From positions 1 to 8,848 of the forward strand of contig JBKQIY010000040.1 in the NCBI GenBank assembly GCA_052148155.1: a DNA stretch of 8,848 bases, written 5' to 3'. Shown here in pieces: positions 1 through 7,220 of this stretch (the stretch's first letter is position 1; every line of letters begins with the position of its first letter). This DNA is from JBBQER01 sp052148155 (GTDB lineage: Bacteria; Actinomycetota; Acidimicrobiia; IMCC26256; PALSA-610). Both the position numbers and the translations under genes were made by a program. Below the pieces are notes generated by a model that was not told the origin of the DNA, ran no database searches, and saw only the letters and a list, made by a program, of their open reading frames with translations.

Positions 1-24
1 GAACGAACGAACGAACGAACGAAC
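1..24. repeat. (GAAC)6 tetranucleotide tandem repeat at the window edge
   Basis: Six perfect head-to-tail copies of GAAC begin at the first base, followed by a degenerate copy (GACC) at 25-28. The array may continue to the left. On the minus strand it reads GTTC repeats and would encode a repeating Arg-Ser-Phe-Val string. That string replaces the conserved sequence expected at this point of the TauE-like pseudogene it adjoins. Simple repeats of this kind also stop short-read assemblies, so it may mark a contig end as much as a biological feature. Confidence 0.9.
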
Positions 25-574
25 GACCGCTCGTCCGCCGCGATCGCGAACCTGGCCCCGATATGTGCTCCGGGTATGACGCCGCGGCGAGCGCGAGCGC
101 GTGGGTCCAATCGATGTCTCCCAGACACGCGTGGGTGATCGTGCCAGATCGCAAAGATGCCGACGCACGACAGCGCGGTCGCGATCGTCGGTCGCAACGG
201 CAATGCGACCACGATGAGAATGCCGGGACATGACGATCCCGCCGCCGATACCGAGCGATCCGGAAAGGGCCCCCGCCGCGACGCCGATCAGTCCCAACAT
301 CCACCACTCGTCGCGAAGTTCGTCGAGCTCGCCGGTCGTTCCGTCGGCACGAACGACCGGGACCGCAGTTGCGATCATCAGCCAATGCCCGCCGCCGCGG
401 ACCGAGCGCGACAGGCGCGACCCGATGACCGATGCCGGCACGCGCCGGCGTCGTGTTCACGGCGCCGCCGCCGGCGAACATCCCCTGAAGCACGTCCCCC
501 AGCACGCCGACCGCGACCGTCACCACGATCTGGAGCGCGGGCGCCAAGACCGCCGGCCGTACCCGCCGGCCCAA
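1..574 (-). pseudogene. Decayed TauE/SafE (DUF81) family membrane permease
   Basis: Intact family members are about 250-300-residue membrane proteins with two DUF81 repeats, usually annotated as sulfite/anion exporters. No open frame spans the region, but four pieces in shifting minus-strand frames read in family order. Piece 1 (about 574-440, possible TTG start at 574) gives GVLGDVLQGMFAGGGAV, like the Gly-rich motif of the first repeat. Piece 2 (about 430-229) gives ASVIGSRLSRSV, then LMIATAV, DELRDEWW and GALSGSLGIGGGIVM, the second-repeat motif. Piece 3 (227-146) gives PLRPTIATALSCVGIFAI. Piece 4 gives ITHACLGDIDWTHALALAA (139-79), then after one more shift VIPGAHIGARFAIAADERSF (80 to about 21). 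The shifts near 228, 140-145 and 79-80 each fit a loss of one or two bases. Roughly 65 residues expected between pieces 1 and 2 are missing. It is divergent from dapA. The identification rests on remembered family motifs; clustered sequencing errors are the alternative for the frameshifts. Confidence 0.68.
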
Positions 575-615
575 CCCGCTCAGCCAACGCGCAGCCCGAA
601 ACGTTCGGCCGGGGC

Positions 616-621
616 TACGCT
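616..621 (+). promoter_or_regulatory. Possible -10 element for leaderless dapA
   Basis: TACGCT matches the actinobacterial TANNNT -10 pattern and ends 8 bases before the dapA ATG at 630. A transcript would therefore start at or within a base or two of the start codon. No purine-rich Shine-Dalgarno sequence lies in the gap, which fits leaderless translation. No clear -35 hexamer is visible upstream. Confidence 0.35.
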
Positions 622-629
622 CTCGTCGT

Positions 630-1529
630 ATGGCGAGCGATCTCCATCTGCAGGGTGTCTGGATCCCGCTCATCACTCCCTTCGACAAGTCCGGCGCGGT
701 CGACGTCGACGCGATCGAACGCTTGTGCAGCGAATATCTCGCTGACGGTGTCGCGGGCATCGTCGCGCTCGGCACGACCGGTGAGTCGCCAACCCTCGAC
801 GCGGACGAAAAGCGCGCCGTCGTCGATGCATGCTCGCGCGTCTGCGCGCCGCGCGGCGCGCCGCTGATCGTCGGGACCGGCACGAACAACACCCGCTCCA
901 CGATCGCCGAGACCTGCGCGCTTGCCGGCATCCCCGGCGTGGTCGCGGCGCTCGTCGTCGTGCCGTATTACAGCCGTCCGGCGGAGACCGCGATCGTCGA
1001 GCACTACCGACTGGTCGCCGAATCGAGCCCGGTGCCGATCGTCGCGTACAACATTCCGTCGCGCACCGGCCGCGGGCTCGGCGCCCAATCCCTCCTACAG
1101 GTCGCGGCTATGGCCAACGTCGCCGGAGTCAAACAGGCGGTCGACCACCTCGACCTCGACACGCTCGAGGTCGTCGCCCACGCACCGGCCGGCTTCAGCG
1201 TCCTGAGCGGCGACGACTATCTCGCCTTCCCGCTTGTCTGCGTCGGCGGCGCCGGCGGCATCACCGCATCGGCACACGTCTGCACCGGACGCTTCGTCGC
1301 GATGGTCGAGTGCGGACTTGCCGGCAAACTCGAAGACGGCCGCCATCATGCTGCGGCGCTCCTCGAAGTTGTGAAGACCGCATTCGCCGAACCGAACCCC
1401 GCGGTCTTCAAGGGCGTACTCCACGCGCAGGGTCGGATCGCCACCGCGGACCTGCGGATGCCGCTCGCCAACGCGTCGAGTGCCGCGATCGATCGGTGTC
1501 TCGCCGCGATCGACCGCGCCTCGCACTGA
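630..1529 (+). CDS. dapA: 4-hydroxy-tetrahydrodipicolinate synthase (DHDPS)
   Basis: This enzyme condenses pyruvate with aspartate-semialdehyde, the first committed step of the diaminopimelate/lysine pathway in the cytoplasm. The 299 residues match the usual length of about 290-300 and form one TIM-barrel domain of the NAL/DapA superfamily. The signatures are in order: IPLITPF near the N-terminus, the GTTGES pyruvate-binding loop (residues 48-53), PYYSRP (112-117), YNIPSRTG (140-147) with catalytic Tyr140 and substrate-binding Arg145, and GVKQA (166-170) with Lys168 as the Schiff-base lysine. The ATG at 630 puts the first barrel strand at the normal distance from the N-terminus. The C-terminal half is ordinary for the family. 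Other lyases of the superfamily (N-acetylneuraminate lyase, KDG aldolase) are the alternative, but GTTGES plus YNIPSRTG and VKQA favour DapA. No other lysine-pathway gene is in the window. Confidence 0.95.
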   Translation: MASDLHLQGVWIPLITPFDKSGAVDVDAIERLCSEYLADGVAGIVALGTTGESPTLDADEKRAVVDACSRVCAPRGAPLIVGTGTNNTRSTIAETCALAGIPGVVAALVVVPYYSRPAETAIVEHYRLVAESSPVPIVAYNIPSRTGRGLGAQSLLQVAAMANVAGVKQAVDHLDLDTLEVVAHAPAGFSVLSGDDYLAFPLVCVGGAGGITASAHVCTGRFVAMVECGLAGKLEDGRHHAAALLEVVKTAFAEPNPAVFKGVLHAQGRIATADLRMPLANASSAAIDRCLAAIDRASH

Positions 1530-1568
1530 ACTTGTCGGCCCCGCTCGCCTCGATTCGTCACCGCCCGA

Positions 1569-1574
1569 TACCGT
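1569..1574 (+). promoter_or_regulatory. Possible -10 element for the small membrane protein gene
   Basis: TACCGT fits the TANNNT pattern and ends 7 bases before the ATG at 1582, the spacing expected for a leaderless transcript. It lies in the 52-base gap after dapA, so the gene could be transcribed independently as well as by read-through. There is no convincing -35 at normal spacing and no Shine-Dalgarno sequence. Confidence 0.3.
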
Positions 1575-1581
1575 GCGGTCC

Positions 1582-1851
1582 ATGAGCCGACGAGCCGCCT
1601 GGACCCTCATCGCGCTGTGCGCATGGACGCTGTGGGTATGGCTCACGTTCATGTGGATCATCGGTCACCAGCAGCACCCGATGGGGTTCAAAGTCGTCCA
1701 CGGCCTGATCGCCGCCGGGTCGATCGCGTTCGGCCTGGCCGCGGGCCGGATCGGCTACCGGGCGTTGCGGCCCCAACCCCAGAACTCTGACGACCCGGCC
1801 TGGGCCGATCGGCAGGAAATCCCAAATCGGGAAGGCCTGGCCTCTCGATAA
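1582..1851 (+). CDS. Small two-helix membrane protein, possibly SCO4848-like
   Basis: This is an 89-residue protein of unknown function. Two hydrophobic helices are evident, residues about 6-27 (rich in Trp: AWTLWVWLTFMWII) and about 38-58 (VVHGLIAAGSIAFGLAAGRI). A short loop containing HQQHPMGF joins them, and a basic then polar tail of about 30 residues follows (YRALRPQPQ, then acidic DDPAW). The helix/loop pattern, with W..W.TF in helix 1, P.GF..VH before helix 2 and G..G.R.LR after it, resembles a family of short actinobacterial membrane proteins annotated as SCO4848-like. This is recalled from memory and tentative. I chose the ATG at 1582 because the open frame upstream of it overlaps the end of dapA in another frame and encodes no hydrophobic or conserved sequence. 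Its stop codon (1849-1851) is 13 bases before the MFS start. Confidence 0.75.
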   Translation: MSRRAAWTLIALCAWTLWVWLTFMWIIGHQQHPMGFKVVHGLIAAGSIAFGLAAGRIGYRALRPQPQNSDDPAWADRQEIPNREGLASR

Positions 1852-1854
1852 CGT
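1849..1854 (+). promoter_or_regulatory. Possible -10 element for the MFS exporter gene
   Basis: TAACGT fits TANNNT, overlaps the TAA stop of the preceding gene and ends 10 bases before the ATG at 1865. That would give a leader of zero to a few bases. The only Shine-Dalgarno-like bases are a weak GAG in the intervening sequence. No -35 is recognisable. Confidence 0.25.
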
Positions 1855-1864
1855 TCGAGCCGAC

Positions 1865-3541
1865 ATGACTTCCGCCCTGGCGACTTCCGAGCTGATCCCG
1901 TTCGACCGGACGACCCGCGCGTTCAAGCAACGCTGGTGGATCCTCGCAGTGCTGTGTCTCAGCCTGCTGGTGATCATCGTCGACAACTCCATCCTGAACG
2001 TCGCGCTTCCCCGCCTGCAGGAGGACCTCAACGCCACGTTCAGTCAGCTGCAGTGGATGGTCGACTCGTACACGCTCGTGTTCGCGTGTCTGCTCCTGAC
2101 CGCTGGGAGCCTCGGAGACCGTTTCGGGCGCAAAGGGGCCCTGCAGCTCGGCATGGTCATCTTCGGCACCGGCTCGCTGCTGTCCGCGTTTGCGTCCACG
2201 CCTTCGCATCTGATCCTCACCCGGGCCCTCATGGGCGTCGGCGGCGCGTTCATCATGCCTTCGACCTTGTCGCTCATCACCAACGTGTTCCCACCCGAAG
2301 AACGCGGCCGCGCGATCTCGTACTGGGCCGCGATCGCCGGTATCGGCGTCGCGCTCGGCCCAGTGAGCGGCGGCCTGCTGTTGGAACGCTTCTATTGGGG
2401 TTCCATTTTTCTCGTGAACCTGCCGATCGTCGCGGTCGCCCTCGTGGCCGGCGGATTCCTCCTGCCGAAGTCCAGCGATCCCGCACACCCCCGACTCGAT
2501 CTTGTCGGTGCCACCCTCTCGATCACCGGGCTGCTCGCGTTGGTGTACGGCATCATCGACGGCCCACTCGACGGATGGGGCAGCGCCCGCATCGTTGTCG
2601 CGTTCGTGGCGGCCGCGACGCTGCTCGGCACGTTCGCGTGGTGGGAATCGCATTCGAGTCACCCGATGCTCAACATCGGCTTCTTCCGCAACCCTCGGTT
2701 CTCGGCCGCGAGCACCGGACTGATGCTCATCTTCTTCGCGATGTTCGGCGCCACGTTCTTGCTCACTCAGTATCTCCAATTTGTGATGGGGTACTCACCG
2801 CTTCGGGCCGGCGCCGCGCTTCTTCCCTGGGCCGCGATCATGCTGGTCGCCGCGCCCACGAGTGCACGTCTCGCCGAACGTTTCGGAACGAAACGTGTCG
2901 TCGGGGCCGGGCTCAGCTGCGCGACACTGTCGCTGGTGTTGATGAGCACGCTGCCCGCGACGAACATCGGCTACCTACGCGACGTGATACCGAGGCTCGT
3001 CCTGTTGGCGTTCGGCATGGGTCTGACCATGGCGCCGGCGACGGAATCGATCATGGGTTCGTTGCCGCGTGCGAAGGCCGGCGTCGGTTCGGCCATGAAC
3101 GACACGACCCGCCAGGTTGGTGGTGCCCTCGGCGTCGCCGTGGTCGGCAGCGTGATGACTTCGGTGTACGGAAGCCGGGTCGCGGCCGCGATCACCGGCG
3201 CCCACATCCCGGTCGAAGCGAACCTGCTCGGCCAAGCTCGTCAAGACTTGTCGACCGCGCTCGCGATCGTCACGAACAAGCACGTGCCGGTCGCGGTGCA
3301 GACCAAGCTGATCGCGCAAATCAACGAGGCATTCGTGGCCGGGATGCACCGCGGCGTGTTGTTCGCGGCGGCCGCGACGCTGCTCGGCGTGTTCATCGTG
3401 CTGCGCTACCTGCCTGCGACCGGCTCCGAGGTCGACGGGATCCCGGCCGGCACATCCCCCGAAGAAATCGTCGAGGCCGGCGATGCCGTCAGCGTGAACG
3501 GCACCGGACCGCCCACGCCTGCCCTGGTCCCCGACGCCTGA
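1865..3541 (+). CDS. DHA2-family MFS drug/metabolite exporter (14 TM)
   Basis: This is an inner-membrane proton-driven antiporter of the EmrB/QacA type (drug:H+ antiporter family 2). The substrate cannot be read from sequence. The 558 residues are a normal length for 14-helix members. Signatures in order are: DNSILNVALP in TM1 (residues 40-49, motif D1 with the conserved Asp40), QLQWMVDSYTL before TM2 (62-71), motif A GSLGDRFGRK in the TM2-TM3 loop (81-90), RALMGVGGAFIMP in TM4 (120-132), the antiporter motif C region GIGVALGPVSGG in TM5 (159-170), and VGSAMNDTTRQVGGALGVA in the C-terminal half. A long polar loop of about 50 residues (from about YGSR to AGMHR) lies before the last helix, and a roughly 40-residue Pro/Gly-rich acidic tail follows it. 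The ATG at 1865 is followed by a basic cytoplasmic N-terminus (TTRAFKQRWW) leading into TM1. There is no adjacent TetR/MarR regulator or membrane-fusion partner, so dedicated multidrug resistance is not shown. Confidence 0.92.
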   Translation: MTSALATSELIPFDRTTRAFKQRWWILAVLCLSLLVIIVDNSILNVALPRLQEDLNATFSQLQWMVDSYTLVFACLLLTAGSLGDRFGRKGALQLGMVIFGTGSLLSAFASTPSHLILTRALMGVGGAFIMPSTLSLITNVFPPEERGRAISYWAAIAGIGVALGPVSGGLLLERFYWGSIFLVNLPIVAVALVAGGFLLPKSSDPAHPRLDLVGATLSITGLLALVYGIIDGPLDGWGSARIVVAFVAAATLLGTFAWWESHSSHPMLNIGFFRNPRFSAASTGLMLIFFAMFGATFLLTQYLQFVMGYSPLRAGAALLPWAAIMLVAAPTSARLAERFGTKRVVGAGLSCATLSLVLMSTLPATNIGYLRDVIPRLVLLAFGMGLTMAPATESIMGSLPRAKAGVGSAMNDTTRQVGGALGVAVVGSVMTSVYGSRVAAAITGAHIPVEANLLGQARQDLSTALAIVTNKHVPVAVQTKLIAQINEAFVAGMHRGVLFAAAATLLGVFIVLRYLPATGSEVDGIPAGTSPEEIVEAGDAVSVNGTGPPTPALVPDA

Positions 3542-3582
3542 GCGAGCCTCCCCCGCGTCGCGGCCAGCGCCGCACGTTTGGT

Positions 3583-3611
3583 ACGACCCGCCCGCACCTC
3601 GCCCGGGTCGT
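3583..3611. terminator. Weak candidate bidirectional terminator stem-loop
   Basis: Within the 75-base gap between the converging MFS and kgd genes, an 8-bp perfect inverted repeat (ACGACCCG at 3583-3590, CGGGTCGT at 3604-3611) encloses a 13-base loop. It sits where a shared terminator would be expected. There is no T-run on either side, so it is not a classical intrinsic terminator. It may be a hairpin-only type as proposed for actinobacteria, or chance in GC-rich DNA. Confidence 0.3.
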
Positions 3612-3616
3612 CGTGG

Positions 3617-6600
3617 TCAGGCCGGGACGGCCTCTTCGAGAAGCGCTTGTTGTTGGGCGTCGTGCACCGTCGAGCTGCCCGAAGCGGGACTCGGGCTCGC
3701 GGGACGGGCGACGACGCCCACCGTGCTGCCGGAGCACATCTCTTCGATGAGGCGCCGCACGAAGTAACGGGCTCCCATGTTTCCAGGCTCTTCTTGCGCC
3801 CACACGACCTGCGCGCCCCCATAGCGGGCAAGCTCGGCGGCGATGTCGCGCTCGGGCCACGGGTACAGCTGCTCGAGGCGGACGATGGCGACCGGCGCGT
3901 GGATCTCGTCGCGCCGGGCGAGCAGCTCATGGCCGAACTTGCCACTGCAGAACACCAGGCGCGTCACCGAAGCCGGATCGGGAGCGGCCGGGTCGCCAAG
4001 CACGAGCTGGAATGCGCCCGACTCGAGATCGGCGGCCGCGGAGTACGTCGCGGGCATGCGCAGGTAACGCTTGGGTGTCATCACGATCATCGGCTTGCGT
4101 TCCCGGTCCAATACCTGGCGACGCAACACGTGGAAATACTGTGCCGCGGTGGTGGGGTACACGACACGCAGGTTGTCATCGGCGCAAAGGACGAGGAAAC
4201 GTTCAAGTCGGGCCGACGAGTGCTCCGGGCCCTGGCCTTCGAAGCCGTGGGGGAGCAGGAGCACCAGCCCGCTCTGTTGGCCCCACTTGTCGTCTGCGGC
4301 GACGATGAACTGGTCGATGATCGTTTGTGCGCCATTGGCGAAGTCGCCGAACTGTGCTTCCCAACACACGAGGGCGTCGCGATCGGCGACCGAGTAGCCG
4401 TATTCGAACCCGAGCGCCGCGAACTCGGACAGCACCGAATCGTGCACCATGAACGGCGCGGCGTCGGCACCGAGATGCGCGAGCGGCGTGTACTCCTGTT
4501 CGGTCACGTGATCGACGAGCACCGCGTGACGTTGGCTGAACGTTCCTCGGCGCGTGTCCTGCCCGGCGAGACGAACCGGGCAGCCCTCAAGGAGGAGCGA
4601 ACCGAACGCCAATGCCTCCGCGAGCGACCAGTCGACGCGATCGGTGTCGAGCTCGGTGCGCCGGTTTCCGGTGATCCGCTGGAGTTTGGGATGCATCGAG
4701 AAGCCGGGCGGCACCGTCACCAGCGCGTCCGCGATCAGCTCCAGCCGGTCGCGTGCCACTCCCGTCTCGATCGGCGCGATCGCGGTCGCGGGAGCCGATT
4801 CGGTGAGGTCGGAACGGCTCGGCTCGGGTGTGTGCGACGCCCTCGTCTCCTCGAAGGCTGCGTCGAGCCGGGCCCGGAAATCTTCGAGCGCCTTCTCGGC
4901 GTCTTCGAGCGTCAAATCTCCACGGTTCACGAGCAGCTCGGTATAGAGCTTGCGTACCGAACGTCGTTGGCTGATCACTTCGTACATGCGCGGGAGCGTG
5001 AACGCGGGCTCGTCACCCTCGTTGTGGCCGTAACGCCGGTAGCAGACCATGTCCACGACGACGTCCTTCTTGAACGCCTGACGGAACGCGAACGCGAGTT
5101 CGACCACTCGCATGCTTGCCTCGGGGTCGTCACCGTTCACGTGGAAGATCGGAGCTTGTACCGCCTTGGCGATGTCGGTCGCATAGACCGTCGAACGCGC
5201 GAAGCCGGGAGTGGTGGTGAACCCGACCTGATTGTTCACCACGATGTGCACCGTGCCGCCGACGTCGTAGCCCGGAAGCTCCGACAGATTGAGCGTCTCG
5301 GCGACCACGCCCTGGCCGGCGAACGCGGCGTCGCCGTGAATCAAGATCGACAGCACCTGCGTGTGGTCGACGTCGGCGCAGCGGTCCTGCTTCGCCCGCG
5401 TCATGCCTTCCACGACAGGATCGACCGCCTCGAGATGGCTCGGATTTGCAGCGAGGGCGATATGGATCGGGGCGACGGCCCGGCCCTTGAAGATGCCGGT
5501 CGCGCCGACGTGATACTTCACGTCTCCCGAACCTTGGGGAACGTTCGGGTCGAGCTCCCCTTCGAACTCGCGGAAGATCTGCGCGTACGATTTGCCGACG
5601 ATATTTGCGAGCACGTTGAGTCGGCCGCGGTGCGACATTCCCATCACGACTTCTTGCATGCCGTCGTTCGCAGCTGCGTCGAGCAGGAAGGCGAGCATCG
5701 GGATCAGGGTCTCCGCGCCTTCGAGACTGAACCGCTTCTGGCCCAGGAATTTCGTGTGCAAGAAGCGCTCGAACGCCTCGGCCGCGTTGAGCCAACCGAG
5801 GATCTCGATCTTGTCGTCGTCTCCGACCTCCGTGTGCGCACCTTCGACGTGCTCCTGGATCCAGTTCTTTTGATCCGGCTCCTGGATATGCATGTACTCG
5901 ACGCCGATCGTGCGCGCGTACGCGTCGCGCAGCATCCCGAGTATGTCGCGGAGTTTCATCATCGACTCGCCGGCGAGCCCCCCGGTCGGGAACTCTCGCT
6001 CGAGGTCCCAGATCGTGAGCCCCCAATGGATCGGGTCGAGTTCCGGATGCGTGTGCGGCTTCTTCAACCCGAGCGGATCGAGATTCGCGATCAGATGACC
6101 GCGCACGCGGTACATGTTCACCAGTTGTTGCACCGCGATGACTTTCTCGAGCCCTTCGACCGAGCCGGGCACCGGGCGATGGTCCCGCGACCAGCGGGCA
6201 GGCTCGTAGGGAACGCCGAGGCTGGCGAAGATGTCGTCGTAGAAGTTGTCGCTTCCGACCAGCTGATCGTGCACCGCCGCGAGCATCTCGCCGCTCTCCG
6301 CGCCTTGGATGATGCGATGGTCGTAGGTGCTGGTGAGCGTCACGACTTTGCCGACGCCGAGCTCGGCCAACGTCTGCGGGTCGGCGCTCTCGTATTCGGG
6401 CGAAAAGATGATCGCGCCGACGCCGACGATCACACCTTGACCGGGCATGAGGCGCGGGACCGAATGCATCGTCCCGATCGTGCCCGGGTTGGTGATCGTC
6501 ACCGTCGTTCCGCTGAGGTCGTCGGGAGTCAACTGACTGGCGCGGGCACGTCGGACGAGGTCTTCGTACGCCGCGTGGAAACCTGCGAAGTCGAGCGTGT

Positions 6601-7219
6601 CGGCATGCTTCACGTTGGGCACGATCAGCGTGCGGGTTCCGTCGGGACGTTGCATGTCGATCGCGAGACCGAGGTTGACGTGGTCGTGATGAACGACGCT
6701 GGGCTTCCCGTCGATCATGCCGAAGCTGGCGTTCATCGCCGGAACCGATCGCAGCGCGCGGAGCACCGCGAAGCCGATCAGATGCGTGAACGACACTTTG
6801 CCGCCCCGGGCGCGTGCGAGATGGTTGTTGAGGATCTGACGGTTGACCTCGAGCAGCTTGGCGGGGACCGCACGCACCGACGTGGCCGTCGGTACCTCGA
6901 GGCTGGCTTCCATATTGGTGACGATGCGCGCCGCCGCGCCTCGCAGCTGCTGTGCCGTCTCGCCCGCGAGGATCACCGGGCCAGATCCGTTTCCGGTCGC
7001 GGCTGGAGCCGCCGGTTCGGGCGGCGACGGGCGCGGCGGCGGGGGAGTCGATGGGGTTGGCGCCGACGGCGTTTCCGCTCGGGGCCGATAATCGGCGAAG
7101 AACTCGCGCCAGGCCTCCGAAACGGCTTGCGGATTCTCGACGAACAGCCGGTACATCTCGTCCACGAGCCCGGCGTTGGGGCCGAGTTCTGCACGTCCGT
7201 TGGACGCCATCTCCGTCAT
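3617..7219 (-). CDS. kgd: Multifunctional 2-oxoglutarate metabolism enzyme (E2-like acyltransferase fused to E1 decarboxylase)
   Basis: This enzyme decarboxylates 2-oxoglutarate with thiamine diphosphate. In mycobacteria and corynebacteria the homologue serves as E1 of the 2-oxoglutarate dehydrogenase complex and can also form succinic semialdehyde or 2-hydroxy-3-oxoadipate. The 1200 residues compare with about 1230 for Mycobacterium Kgd. In order: an N-terminal E1 helix (LVDEMYRLFVENP, 18-30), a Pro/Ala-rich linker (about 47-80), an E2-like acyltransferase core (about 95-325) with TNPGTIGT and DHRIIQGAESG (His301 catalytic), then the E1 part with HRGRLNVLANIVG (530-542), NPSHLEAVDP (592-601), HGDAAFAGQG (628-637), NNQVGFTT (662-669), and NGDDPEA (695-701) for ThDP/Mg. 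The C-terminal transketolase-like domain carries GQDTRRGTFSQRH (886-898). No lipoyl domain is present, as in the family. I chose the ATG at 7219, one base after the aroG stop; ATG 7210 fits family N-termini equally well. Control by a GarA/OdhI-type FHA protein is possible but none is encoded here. Confidence 0.95.
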   Translation of the reverse strand: MTEMASNGRAELGPNAGLVDEMYRLFVENPQAVSEAWREFFADYRPRAETPSAPTPSTPPPPRPSPPEPAAPAATGNGSGPVILAGETAQQLRGAAARIVTNMEASLEVPTATSVRAVPAKLLEVNRQILNNHLARARGGKVSFTHLIGFAVLRALRSVPAMNASFGMIDGKPSVVHHDHVNLGLAIDMQRPDGTRTLIVPNVKHADTLDFAGFHAAYEDLVRRARASQLTPDDLSGTTVTITNPGTIGTMHSVPRLMPGQGVIVGVGAIIFSPEYESADPQTLAELGVGKVVTLTSTYDHRIIQGAESGEMLAAVHDQLVGSDNFYDDIFASLGVPYEPARWSRDHRPVPGSVEGLEKVIAVQQLVNMYRVRGHLIANLDPLGLKKPHTHPELDPIHWGLTIWDLEREFPTGGLAGESMMKLRDILGMLRDAYARTIGVEYMHIQEPDQKNWIQEHVEGAHTEVGDDDKIEILGWLNAAEAFERFLHTKFLGQKRFSLEGAETLIPMLAFLLDAAANDGMQEVVMGMSHRGRLNVLANIVGKSYAQIFREFEGELDPNVPQGSGDVKYHVGATGIFKGRAVAPIHIALAANPSHLEAVDPVVEGMTRAKQDRCADVDHTQVLSILIHGDAAFAGQGVVAETLNLSELPGYDVGGTVHIVVNNQVGFTTTPGFARSTVYATDIAKAVQAPIFHVNGDDPEASMRVVELAFAFRQAFKKDVVVDMVCYRRYGHNEGDEPAFTLPRMYEVISQRRSVRKLYTELLVNRGDLTLEDAEKALEDFRARLDAAFEETRASHTPEPSRSDLTESAPATAIAPIETGVARDRLELIADALVTVPPGFSMHPKLQRITGNRRTELDTDRVDWSLAEALAFGSLLLEGCPVRLAGQDTRRGTFSQRHAVLVDHVTEQEYTPLAHLGADAAPFMVHDSVLSEFAALGFEYGYSVADRDALVCWEAQFGDFANGAQTIIDQFIVAADDKWGQQSGLVLLLPHGFEGQGPEHSSARLERFLVLCADDNLRVVYPTTAAQYFHVLRRQVLDRERKPMIVMTPKRYLRMPATYSAAADLESGAFQLVLGDPAAPDPASVTRLVFCSGKFGHELLARRDEIHAPVAIVRLEQLYPWPERDIAAELARYGGAQVVWAQEEPGNMGARYFVRRLIEEMCSGSTVGVVARPASPSPASGSSTVHDAQQQALLEEAVPA

Positions 7220-7220
7220 G

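Noticed and set aside
157..867. Plus-strand frames at 157-867 and 230-745 ahead of and overlapping dapA
   Set aside because: They are Arg/Pro/Ser-rich with no family resemblance. The minus strand of the same DNA explains the sequence as a decayed TauE/SafE permease.
1688..2779. A 363-codon minus-strand frame across the MFS gene and the small membrane protein gene
   Set aside because: It has low-complexity Glu/Arg/Gln-rich wording typical of antisense shadows, and no motifs.
1936..3750. A 604-codon plus-strand frame overlapping the MFS gene
   Set aside because: It is an out-of-frame shadow, extremely Arg/Pro-rich and without hydrophobic segments, whereas the other frame carries complete DHA2 motifs.
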